64,000 nt of DNA from Proliferodiscus dingleyae (taxonomy: Eukaryota; Ascomycota; Leotiomycetes; Helotiales; Lachnaceae): NCBI GenBank assembly GCA_003988795.1, contig QYAK01000020.1:310001-374000 (forward strand), written 5' to 3'. Position numbers and translations under genes: made by a program. Numbering within the stretch: the first letter of the stretch is position 1; each line of letters begins with the position of its first letter. Of the stretch, positions 54,572-64,000 are shown piece by piece. The notes beneath the pieces were generated by a model, which was not told the origin of the DNA, searched no databases, and saw only the letters and a list, made by a program, of their open reading frames with translations.

Positions 54572-55666
54572 ATGGCGACAACAACTACAATTAAAGCAGC
54601 CTGTGCTTGCAGCGCCTTCACCTATCAAGTCGACTTTCCCAACTCCTCTCTGCCCGCGGACCGCGCGCACTGCCTCTGCACGGCCTGTCGCCGTCTTTCG
54701 GGCTCCTGCGGCCTCTCCTATATCATCCTGCCCCCGGATCATACAGTCGACTACACCAAGTACAATCTCACGGCCTACAAAACCTCGGATGATCTCACAC
54801 GGTACTTCTGCTCTACGTGTGGAGCCCACGTCCTGGTATATCGGCACATGAACAGGACCTGGCATCTCTCTACGGGGATCTGGGATCGTACTGAGGGAGT
54901 TGTGAAGTGGAATGGGTGTAAATGGGTTGAAGATACACTAGATGGCGGGGTGTCCGTTTGGTTCAAGGACATTGTGGATGCGGATGGAAGGAAAAGGCCC
55001 TTGAAGAGGTGGTTGTTGAGAGACGGAGATGGGGAGCTCGTGCCTGATGATACACTCGAAGTCCTGCCACCGCGAGAAAAAGAGCAGGAGAAACGGTCCG
55101 AGAAGCTAAGCGCGCAGTGTCATTGTGGGGGCGTCAAGTTCTACATCACGCGTCCGAATGAAGCGTCCAAGGCCGTCAAGTCTCCATTCCCAGACCTAAT
55201 GGTACCCTACCATAGTGATAAGTCGGCTGCAAACCCAAATAATGAGCCGTGGTGGTTGAGGAGTAATGGCACCAAGTATTTGGCTGGAACATGTACCTGT
55301 ACTTCTTGTCGTGTGGCTTCTGGAGTCGAGATCCAACCATGGGTGTTTGTGCCGAAGTGTAACATCTTCCAAGCAGATGGAAAGGCCCTAGAATTCAATA
55401 TGAGGACATTGAAGAGATATGGCAGCTCCGAAGGCGTCTCGCGGGAGTTCTGTAGAACTTGTGGCGCCACGGTATTCTGGCACTGCGAGGAGCGTCCAGA
55501 CTTGATAGATGTCAGTGTCGGTCTGCTCGATCCGGACGAGGGTGCGAGGGTGGAGAGCTGGCTGGAGTGGTGGACTGCGCGAGTGAGTTTTTCAGAAATG
55601 GCAGTAAGCAAGAGTCTAGTCGTTAGCCTCGAAGCTGGCCTTAGGGATTGGAGGCAGAGTGGTTGA
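54572..55666 (+). CDS. Double-domain GFA/CENP-V family protein
   Basis: A single exon of 364 residues containing two GFA modules. The first (about 5-140) has CACSAF, HCLCTACRRLSG and FCSTCGAHV. The second (about 220-340) has CHCGGVKF, CTCTSCRVASG and FCRTCGATVFWH. A charged linker separates them. Zinc-binding Cys sets are complete in both. Fungi often carry tandem GFA proteins of this length; their role is not known. The frame is open to 54446, but the ATG at 54572 gives the expected N-terminus directly before the first CxC. Confidence 0.88.
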   Translation: MATTTTIKAACACSAFTYQVDFPNSSLPADRAHCLCTACRRLSGSCGLSYIILPPDHTVDYTKYNLTAYKTSDDLTRYFCSTCGAHVLVYRHMNRTWHLSTGIWDRTEGVVKWNGCKWVEDTLDGGVSVWFKDIVDADGRKRPLKRWLLRDGDGELVPDDTLEVLPPREKEQEKRSEKLSAQCHCGGVKFYITRPNEASKAVKSPFPDLMVPYHSDKSAANPNNEPWWLRSNGTKYLAGTCTCTSCRVASGVEIQPWVFVPKCNIFQADGKALEFNMRTLKRYGSSEGVSREFCRTCGATVFWHCEERPDLIDVSVGLLDPDEGARVESWLEWWTARVSFSEMAVSKSLVVSLEAGLRDWRQSG

Positions 55667-56426
55667 TTCTATCAATGTTCCAAGATTTAGAGTAAGCTTT
55701 TGGTTACTGCTACCATAATTGTTTGCGTTGTTTTACGCGGCTAGATGCATGAGCCTATTGATTTACGGAATGTGCTAATACCAACCGTCTTATCCAACCA
55801 TTCGACTTCTGGATGCTCTGCTCTCAATCAGTAGTGTAAGACCGTAAGATTACAATACTCCATCATTAACTTACCTATACATGAAATAATGGAATTCATA
55901 AACCGGACACCAATATGTAGAGGCGAAATTAGCTTTATTGTCAGCCTGCACAGCCACCCTAATACCTATAATTCTCTGTACTAGGGTTTGGCGTCTCTGA
56001 ATCTTACATTCTACTGTATTTACTATATATACTCATCTCTGGCCTCTGAAAGGAGGCCAGGCGATCCCGCATTTCTTGATCGACCTCAAGTTCGACATTT
56101 ACGTATAGATGCAGCTTTGCTGGCCTTCCATCGGTGATTTAGCCTACTTAGCCGCAAGCAAGCTTTCCCAAAAAAAGAAGCCGCAAGTCTGTATATTTAT
56201 CTACTCTCTTCATCCAGTGTTATGACCGAGAGCCTGATCTCATAAGGAGGAAATTATGGTGGCGGAGCGCCTGTTGGTTGGTGTTGGTTGGAGACGGAGC
56301 ACCGCGTCACTTCGCATAGGCAGAAACTTCAGTCCCTTCTACCTCATCAACCCAAAACTATCAACATTAGTAGTTTCTGCCAACCATACTTTTAAAGAGT
56401 TTATATGTCAATTATTCATACTATAC
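55667..56426. other. Intergenic, nothing recognised
   Basis: AT-leaning with no frame of note. A plus frame opens at 56256 upstream of the F-box gene but has no F-box before 56427. Confidence 0.45.
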
Positions 56427-57826
56427 ATGACTCTGCAGACAATTCCGACCGAGCTCCTCTCGCAAATCCTTGAATTTGTCGTAGAGGAGCCGTATCAGCA
56501 TATACCTTCTATGGCTCATCCCGAGGATTATGATGAGATGTATGAGGGTATACCTTGGGTGCTTTCTCTATGGACCTTATGCCGTCGATTCGCTTTGGTG
56601 CTCAGGCCCCTTATGTATCGAAAGGTAGAAGTCAGCTTTTCTGGCCAATCTACACAATGGCAGCTGTTCATACGAAGTTTGAAAGAGAATCCTGCGTTAG
56701 TAGAGATGGTCCACGATATGGAAGTCTCAGTGAATAGGGAATGCATGCACGGCCACGTGAATGAACTTCTTGAAGCCCTGCCGCGCTTGGAAAAGCTCTT
56801 CATTCAAGTTTCGACCGAGGAGAATCGTTTCAATCCCCTTTTTCGAGTTGTGTCTGAGAAGAATCGTTTTATGCCCCATTTTCTCGAAGCCAATCCGATG
56901 AGACATTTGAAGGTCCTCCACGTTGATGATCTACAACTTTCAATGCAGACTATTCGAAGTTATCTACTTCTCGACAGTTTGGAGAGTATAACTCTTTGTT
57001 GTGCTTTCTTGGGAGAATTCTCGTCGCCGGGAGTCGGAATGAATACTTCGAGGTTGCTAAACCTAAACCTCGATCCCCATTTCCATATACCTCCCGAATT
57101 ATTGAATGCCGTGCTGAGTATCTGCCCAAAAATCAAAGGCCTGGAGTGCGCACTTCCAGGACGAGGGCTCCCAAATCATTGGGGCAACTTTACCGAAGAA
57201 CTCACCACTGCTTTCTCACCAGGTCTCCTCTCCGAGGCCTTACTTCCAACACAAGCATCATTAGAAAATCTAACACTCTGGAGTGGCTTTTGCCAGTGGC
57301 CATCCCATGATAGATCTAAGCTGAACTTGAGAATGATGCAAGCACTTCGGCGTCTTGAGTGTCCGGCAACGTGCTTCTTCCTGCCTCAAAGCCCGCACAT
57401 CACCAGGACAAGACTGTATGAATCACTTCCTCCTAATTTAGAAGAATTGACTGTGAGTAACACCATTTGTCTGTTAAACAAAGCCTTCGTCTAATGAGAA
57501 ATTCGTGTATCAAGCTTCACTTTAAGTATGGCTGGGGCATAGAAGACTGGCGCAACGGTTCCTCGAACGACCAAGCTGAATATTCTTGGCTTCTTGAGCT
57601 TGCAAGGAGGAAACAAGACTATATACCTCATTTCCGACTCATTGACCTTGAAGATGGGGATGTGACTCACGCTCAAGATGATATCGCTATAATTACGCGG
57701 GAACAATGGAAACCTCCAAGCGCGGTCATAGAGAAGCTGCGCGAGGCTGGAATAGATTTCACAGGGGGGATCAATTTAAGGCCTACGGATCACCGGAGAA
57801 GGGATGCCTACGTCGCTAGAACCTAG
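56427..57826 (+). CDS. F-box-like/leucine-rich protein
   Basis: Two exons, 56427-57452 and 57515-57826, join in phase to 445 residues. The N-terminus MTLQTIPTELLSQILEFV is an F-box helix, interrupted by an acidic insert (PEDYDEMYEG) before LWTLCRRFALVLRPLMYRKVEV completes the motif. Leucine-rich segments follow (LEKLFIQVS, LKVLHVDDL, LESITLCCAF, LENLTLWS, LEELT). F-box proteins recruit substrates to SCF ubiquitin ligases; the target is unknown. It is a second F-box gene of the window, intact unlike the one at 2172-3349. Confidence 0.75.
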
Positions 57827-58050
57827 GATCAAGTTTCTATTATCACTCGTCGATGGAGCAGTGGTGTGATTTACTTCGTCCAAATGTCGACAGGCTTAAA
57901 GGTGACCCAGCAATTCTACGGAGCTCTCAATGTCTGCTGTTACAACATTCTGAAAGAGTCCGAGAAGTGTGTGGCAACAAATTTAAAGAAATACAAGTCT
58001 CATAATAGTATCATTGTATCCCACTGTACCCTCATACTCGATGCATGTGT

Positions 58051-59435
58051 TCACGCCACATATGTAACTGGTCGTCTCATACTCTGCCTCGCCGCCTCAT
58101 ACTCTTCCGCTTCTTTACTATGTCTCACGACAAAAACAGGCTCTTCACTTAGAGACCGCCGAGTAGGTAGCGTGGGGGCTGATGCCGGCTTGCAAGTATC
58201 GGATATCACCAACATTCCTCTTCCAAACAAATTACTGTCGTCGTTCAAGCATACTCCTTTATCAGCAAGCACTGTCGAAACAGCGTAGTACATGTAAGAG
58301 TCAACATTGCGAAGAGATTGCTCTTGCGTAAGCTCTTGAGGCTTTTGCCAACCGTAGGCTTTCACTGGATCGACGTTGCCGATTTGTGGTGTGATGACTA
58401 CGTCGATTGCTATCTTCTATTAGAACAAAAGTCTACTTATCTCATATCTTTAGAGTGCAGTGATTCCTCACCTTTGAGTGGGTAAGCATGAAGAATCTGG
58501 CGGGGAATTATCAGCACTCCGTTCCTGAGACTCTGGGGGAAACTACTTACTTCGTGAAGTACAGTCGTGCTTCTCACTATGCTCAACACCTCAATCCCCT
58601 TTCTTAACTCACCTACTATTGGGGTCACCTGATAAAACCCTTGAGTCTGCCGCGAGAGCCATGCTTTATAAAACTGGATGTACGAAGTAAAGTGAGCCTT
58701 TGGCAAATATTTTGACCATGGGGGGCTTCCATACCGTGATCGTAACACGATCTGGGTTCTGATCTGCAAATGAACTTCTCTGATGCAGATTCCTATTGGA
58801 ATAAGCCATAATAGCTTTACCGTTTGTCTGAAACTTGCACCTTTTTGGTGGACCGCCCTGGAATCGCAGACCATTGAGCAGGTCTTCCCATTCTTGATCC
58901 TTAGGTGGCTTTCGCGAATTAGGTATCTCGCCTGATCGGACCCAATCGATGTTAGGGATGTCTTTTACTAAACTCCATCGTGGTGGGTTGTGGTCGTCGT
59001 CATCGCAATAGAATCTTATCGCGGCGTTCTTCCTCGCGCTGATAGCACCAGGTGAGGTCTCTGGAGAGTACTTGGCAATATTCTGGAACGTTTCTGATGA
59101 AAGAAAGTTAGCCCAGACCGTACCAATAAGCTACCGGAATAGCGTACCTTTCACTTTGCCAGCGACGTCGGTGTTAGCGAAGTCTGTCATGAATCGAGAA
59201 GAGAAGATCTATTATTAGCTTTTCCAGCAGAGTCCGTATCCGGCGGTGGAACTGTGCCTGACATGATTTCTCCCATTCTCTTGTTTGTGCGATCGGCCAT
59301 AGACAAAGCATCGATGAGTGGGAATGCCAGCTTTTCGTTTGAGCTTGTGCAAGAATTATGCATGAAATAAGTAAATCGGCCGTCTGCCTTTACTGCTACT
59401 AGAAACAGCAACCCAGCACTAATTAAATTTCTCAA
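58051..59435 (-). CDS. Secreted zinc metalloprotease, deuterolysin/M35-like
   Basis: Several exons. The first (from 59435) has a signal peptide (MRNLISAGLLFLVAVKADG). The second half carries the zinc motif HEILH, formed only after splicing: TTVLHE lies before a short intron at about 58548 and ILHAYPLK after it. The next exon has GWQKPQELTQEQSLRNVDSYMYYAV, the conserved stretch after the active site in M35/lysine-specific-type peptidases, in which Asp is the third zinc ligand. Secreted enzymes of this group digest proteins. The join between the first exon and the one at about 59190 is not resolved; a clean GT donor in phase was not found. Confidence 0.7.
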
Positions 59436-60347
59436 AGCTATGCCGTGGCTGAAATCCTATCTGGCCAGCATTTTTTAGATGTGCGTGATCATTCTCACTG
59501 TAAATATCGAAACCACATATCACGTTCTCGTCATTGGGCCTTTCTACTGGATCCAACCCAAGAGAATTGGAAGATTCCCGACTCAAAACCCATCCCAACG
59601 TGTTGCATCAGGGGGTGGAATGTTGCTTATAACCTTTCCCAACTGCCCTCACCAACACGGTAGCTATTTCTGGATGCCAAGCTGTTGGTTGTTGTTGTGC
59701 TAGATTATCGGACCTTTTTCCGCCATGCTTATTCTGCCCCAGCAGAACTTACTATCGATCATAAGTATTTCCCCCCTCTATATGACTCGATACAACGAGT
59801 AGCTTTTCCCCCGCTTGCTTGCACACAAGACACTGCTAAGCGCATCATTTTGCGCTTGTGGCGTCAAAAATCAAATGCAATTCTTAAGTAAAAGCTCCCA
59901 GACCTGCCTGAATTAACTTGAAACATCCATCGGTTTGATCCTAAGTGCAGAATCCTGTCGTTGGAATTCTGCCTGCACCTCTGTTTAGGTGCGCAGAAAA
60001 AGCCTGGTAGTCTTGGCATTGTTGAAAACTGCTCAAGGCTTCTAATAAAAGATAGATGTAGTAAGGAAGTGGCTTAGACTATTCAATGCCACTTCTCATT
60101 AAATGACTCATGAGGATACTTGCTATGAGATATCTGAGCCAGATCCCCAGCATTTACATTGGAATCACGTGTTGTTGGCCCAACTAAGATTACACTGACT
60201 TTCTTCCAATATCCTCATTTTAGAAAGCTATTGTATCCTAGAGTCCAAGAAATTACTTTCAACTTCGATAACATTATCATCCATACTGTTTTTAAGGTCT
60301 CTTCTAATCTTGAACTCTCTGCTATCAGCAGAATTGCCGCACAGTTC
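59436..60347. other. Intergenic 0.9 kb, nothing recognised
   Basis: Two divergent promoters. Short frames only. Confidence 0.45.
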
Positions 60348-63198
60348 ATGATGTTTCCAATGTATTTTCTTTCTACCTATATTGGTCTTGTAGCAGCATT
60401 TCTGTCCACTGATGAAGACTCAGAGCCAGCGAGGCAGTTAGAGGAGCGAGCAGGTGCTACATTTACGCTTCCATTAGGTCCCCTTACAAGTTATATCCAG
60501 CCCACTGTGAGTTATTCCTGGACATATATTCCGTTCTGGCCAGTAATTAGCCTGCTCCTACAAGTCTTTCAGGTCGAAGTTTTTCCATAGTCCCTGGGCC
60601 TCAGTTAAGTGACGGCCTCGATCTATATTTCGGACCGGACTTATCAAATGATATCAAGGCCGCAGGTAACACTTCAACGCCCAGAGATACTCCGTTGTCT
60701 GTTAACTTGTATACAGTTGCCGCCAACTGCCCATTCACTACGGATACAAATTGGGGAAACTGTCAGTCTAGTGTTGAGAAATTAATCACGCCTGACTCGG
60801 TAGACCTCCAAAAGAGACAGCTTGGAGGCCTGGCGACTATCCTTAGTCTTGGTACTCTCTTGCTTAGTGTTATAATTCCAGCATGGCATCTCAATAGTGC
60901 TCAAATTCGCCCTATTGACCCCATCACCGCTCTCCATATTCCTGCTACGGATGTAGCCAAGTTACAGACTGCTGATACTTCTGCAACTGTGCTGGTACCC
61001 ACTGCTACAGACGACAAGAATGTGGCCACAATAACACCCAACCTACCTAGCAGCACTTCTAGGTAAGATACTTTATTCATGAAAGTCTCAAATATATTTA
61101 AAAGGCTGATATTGCCCAGTCCTACCATCACTACTCAGACTAACGGAGATTTAATCGTGCAGCTTGACCCAGAACTTGCTGCTATACTGGACAATCTGAT
61201 CGGCGTTCTTGACGGCTGTGCCAAATCGTTAAGGCGCGATGGTACCAGTATCACGGTCGACTGTCTACAAACGACGACGTACGCTATAATGAAAAGCGTC
61301 GACAACGGCGTTGCTGGCTCTCTTGCCCAATTAAGCCAGCTCGAAGCCCAGATACCGGCGCTAGCAGATCCAGAGAGCGTCGCAGCTCTAAAATGGGTCA
61401 TGCAATCAGCTGCAGCGCTCGTGCCACACATGAGGCTTCATGCTCGCCAGTACCGCACTCTCGCTCTAATCAATGTTCTCTTCGTCAGCTATAGAGCTCT
61501 TGACCATACCATCGGTGCCGTCACTACGTTTGCCAGTAACTTGTTTGATCATAGCGACAGTGGGAAAAATCAATGCCCACAGGACTCGAGATGCAGTGAT
61601 AGTAATTGCGTAGTTGAGGCTAACCTTTGTACCATAGGCCCTAATGTGGGTTGTTATTGCAGCGATGGCTGCCCTGATGATGACAGGACTCCTATGTGTG
61701 CCAATTGCGGAGGAGAAGCACTTACTTCTCTAAGATGCGTCGGGGTACGTACGCAATCCACAGAAGAGCTTTTTGCCGTCTCGAGAGGCTAATATTACTG
61801 ACACCATTGTCTCGCTCTGTTCATAGTTCCCTAACTTCAACTTTCTTTGGACGGGGTACGTAGGATCGATAGTTTCGTTAATGGATACACCGAAACTTTT
61901 TGAGCTTTCTGACATTCTTGAACAGGTGTCTTTGCATCAGAGATCGTGATGATCTCCAATTATGGGACCAAGCTGTAATCGATGACAACGAAAATGATCT
62001 TCAGTCACTGCTTTATCCCTCCCCTTCCCCCTCTCCAACTCCACCTCCGGCAAGCACAAATAAATGCAACGGTTTAGATAGCGGCAAATGGGTTAGCCGG
62101 GATGCAGCAGTCGCCGCCGCAAAAGACTTCTGTGGCAACGAGAACCACCGCAAACCCGACGACGTCCCAAGCCCCTCGAAAGATGGCGATGGTCACATAT
62201 TTCATTCTCAGCTGTACAACGCCAACGCAGCCGATGAGGTCGTCTTGCGGATCACGTTTGGCCAGGCTACGGAGGTGAGTCAGCAGGACTGCGAGAACGC
62301 TTTTGTGAGCGTCATAGACAATTGCGATCATGACGACGCGAGAAACCCATTAGATTTGAAACACGGAGGCACATTCATTTTGAATGGCGGTACTCAAGCC
62401 GGTGCTGTGATGGAAGTTCTTCCCTCAAGGAGTGATGAGCGGACCATGTGTAATCAGCTCACGAGTAACACCTGGATGTGGCAGCCTCAGCTGGCACTGG
62501 ACATAAAAGATTTCTGCGCTTGGGCTGTAAGTGAGGTTTCATCTGTTCCAGATTTCTCAAAAGCACACTCTCAAGATCCTAACACATTCGGTGTGTCCAG
62601 TACAGCGGTGGAAATAGTGACGGCGATCAAGATTCGGAGAATTTGCCATCGAAAACGTATGGTTCTGGTACGCCAAATGAGGTCATTCTTTCAGTCAATT
62701 GGGGCCTCGCGCCGCGTGACCAGAACCTATGTGTTGCCACCTTGAATCATATCAGCGATGATTGCGGCGGCAGTGGACTGCAGCACGGTACGTACGTTTC
62801 TTGAATCTTTCTTCTTTCTTGGGAGGAAAATGAGGGCCGTCGGAAAATTGATTCATTTCCTCATACAAGCAGCGGTGACTAAGAGTAACTTACAGGTCCA
62901 CTTGGAGGCAAAGACGGGCCCGACAATTTTAAGCACGGTGGAGTAGCTGTTCCAGCCAGGAGAGCCATGTTTTCGATACAGCCACAGAGAAGCCCCATGT
63001 GTGCTTCGGTGCCAAACATGAATTGTGGAAAGGATGATGACTGCAACTCGATGATGTGTCCAAGTGTAAGTGCTGCAATAACTTTAAGTATTTGACTAAA
63101 GCATGAGTGTGTAGGGCAAAGAATGGTATACAGGGAGGTGCATTAAAGGAAATTGCGGTTGCGTTATAGGAAAGAATGGCCAGATATGTTCTGGATGA
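60348..63198 (+). CDS. Large secreted protein with duplicated Cys-containing module, function unknown
   Basis: Eight exons join in frame: 60348-60506, 60605-61062, 61120-61744, 61827-61855, 61926-62526, 62601-62787, 62896-63065 and 63115-63198, giving 770 residues. The N-terminus is hydrophobic and signal-like (MMFPMYFLSTYIGLVAA). A first Cys-poor helical part runs to about residue 360, followed by a Cys cluster (CPQDSRCSDSNC...CYCSDGCPDDD...CANCGG). A Pro/Ser linker leads to two related modules: each has a helix with DFC, a strand of the type VVLRITFG/VILSVNWG, a helix ending in SVIDNCD/NHISDDC, and KHGG. A Cys-rich tail closes the protein. Modules with this FC...C...KHGG pattern occur in secreted fungal proteins, including some carbohydrate-active ones, but no catalytic motif is seen here. 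The 29-nt exon is fixed by frame on both sides. Confidence 0.72.
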
Positions 63199-64000
63199 TG
63201 GGGACAGTTATATTGGGTGATGACGAGGTAGAAAGTAGTGATGGACGAGCACATAATGTCGCTAGTGGCCGTCCCGTATTAGCTTAGTAATCACGTACTT
63301 AGCGTACTGGTAGTAATATTTCCCACTTACAATAAGAAGCCAGAAGCCGCCTACTCTAGTCTGTAGCTTAGTCGGTGACATCTAAAAATTACAAGTAGTA
63401 TCCTTTCGAGCCTTTGGATGAATGTTTGAAATATGACCAGGATAGCCAGCCCTCTGAGAAATTCTTCTGCTTGAGTAGACAGCTGTGCAGACTCAAGATC
63501 AACTTCTAGGCCTTCTCCTACTGCGCTATGCCTGCGGTGCTACCGCACCGTACCTTACCTTGCACATTGAACCACACCCCTTCTGCTAAATTGCGGTAGA
63601 CAGCAGATGATTGAATGGTGCTTTGTCGGAGTCAGGCTGGGCGGACCTGGGGTCGGTGCATCTTGTCTGACAAGGCCCGGGATAGCAGTGCGCGAAGCCA
63701 GCCGGAGGTATTTCCTTTGTAGTGGTCGTTTATTGTGGTCGAGTGGCTGCTGCGAATCATGTGGGAGTGTGAAAGGGGGCTGGTCACGGGGATGACGGTC
63801 GACCCCAGACAGCGTGAATTTTGGGGTTTGTGATTTTCTGGGCCTAGTGTACGTAGACCTTATCCTGACACATCCTTCTTGCTGTGTTCTCTCGTGCTTT
63901 GTTTCCTTTCTCATACTTTCATCTCTTACTGTTACCTCAACTCAACTCGAAGTGCATTTACATATTAACGATAGAGCACAACAGGAGGCTTGTGAGCCGC
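63199..64000. other. Intergenic to window end, nothing recognised
   Basis: Short frames only. The region near 63540-63800 is GC-richer, but the 119-residue minus frame there has no domain. A gene may start beyond the window edge. Confidence 0.4.

Noticed and set aside
1..64000. CRISPR arrays, tRNA genes, prokaryotic operons, integrated viral genes
   Set aside because: No regularly spaced repeat array, cloverleaf or viral hallmark gene was recognised on either strand; the region reads as fungal chromosomal DNA.

Overview
The window looks like nuclear DNA of a filamentous ascomycete (Pezizomycotina). Genes on both strands carry many short introns of about 45-80 nt with GT...AG ends. The gene set includes a Zn2Cys6 regulator, an MFS drug/H+ antiporter, an NADP mannitol dehydrogenase, TSR3, a GGA adaptor and secreted oxidoreductases and hydrolases. 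The families would fit a leotiomycete or sordariomycete, but the sequence alone does not settle the class. No tRNA, rRNA, CRISPR array or prokaryotic operon was recognised.

Layout. 1-2160 is a strongly AT-rich, ORF-free block typical of RIP-mutated transposon DNA; a broken F-box gene abuts it (2172-3349). 3.4-10 kb holds a spliced family-2 haem-thiolate peroxidase, a degenerate coding relic and a GIY-YIG/T5orf172 protein. 10-17.4 kb is a conserved-looking block: SDR, GGA adaptor, TSR3, and a secreted berberine-bridge-type flavo-oxidase. 17.4-20 kb is gene-poor. 20-28.4 kb holds a small Kex2-type secreted peptide precursor, a VWA-domain protein, a proline/tyrosine-rich disordered protein, a nine-exon CorA-like membrane protein and mannitol dehydrogenase.

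The most interesting part is 29.4-36 kb. A HeLo-like protein with two HET-s-like amyloid repeats at its C-terminus (29413-30263, minus) lies head-to-head with an NB-ARC/TPR NLR (30608-32907, plus) whose extreme N-terminus carries a matching motif. Next to them is a HeLo-domain protein with a pseudokinase (33932-35992), an arrangement resembling MLKL. A HET-domain protein (43938-45161) and a SERAC1-like alpha/beta hydrolase (48255-50662) follow within 15 kb. Together these suggest an accessory recognition and programmed-cell-death neighbourhood built around an amyloid-signalling NLR/effector pair.

The remainder (37.5-63.2 kb) holds a Zn2Cys6 regulator, an acetamidase-type amidase, a GH5 glucanase, two GFA/CENP-V proteins (one with a duplicated domain), an MFS transporter, an F-box-type protein, a secreted HExxH metalloprotease and a large secreted protein with a duplicated cysteine-containing module. 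Exon joins were made by reading splice sites and frame by eye; they are models, not transcript-supported structures.
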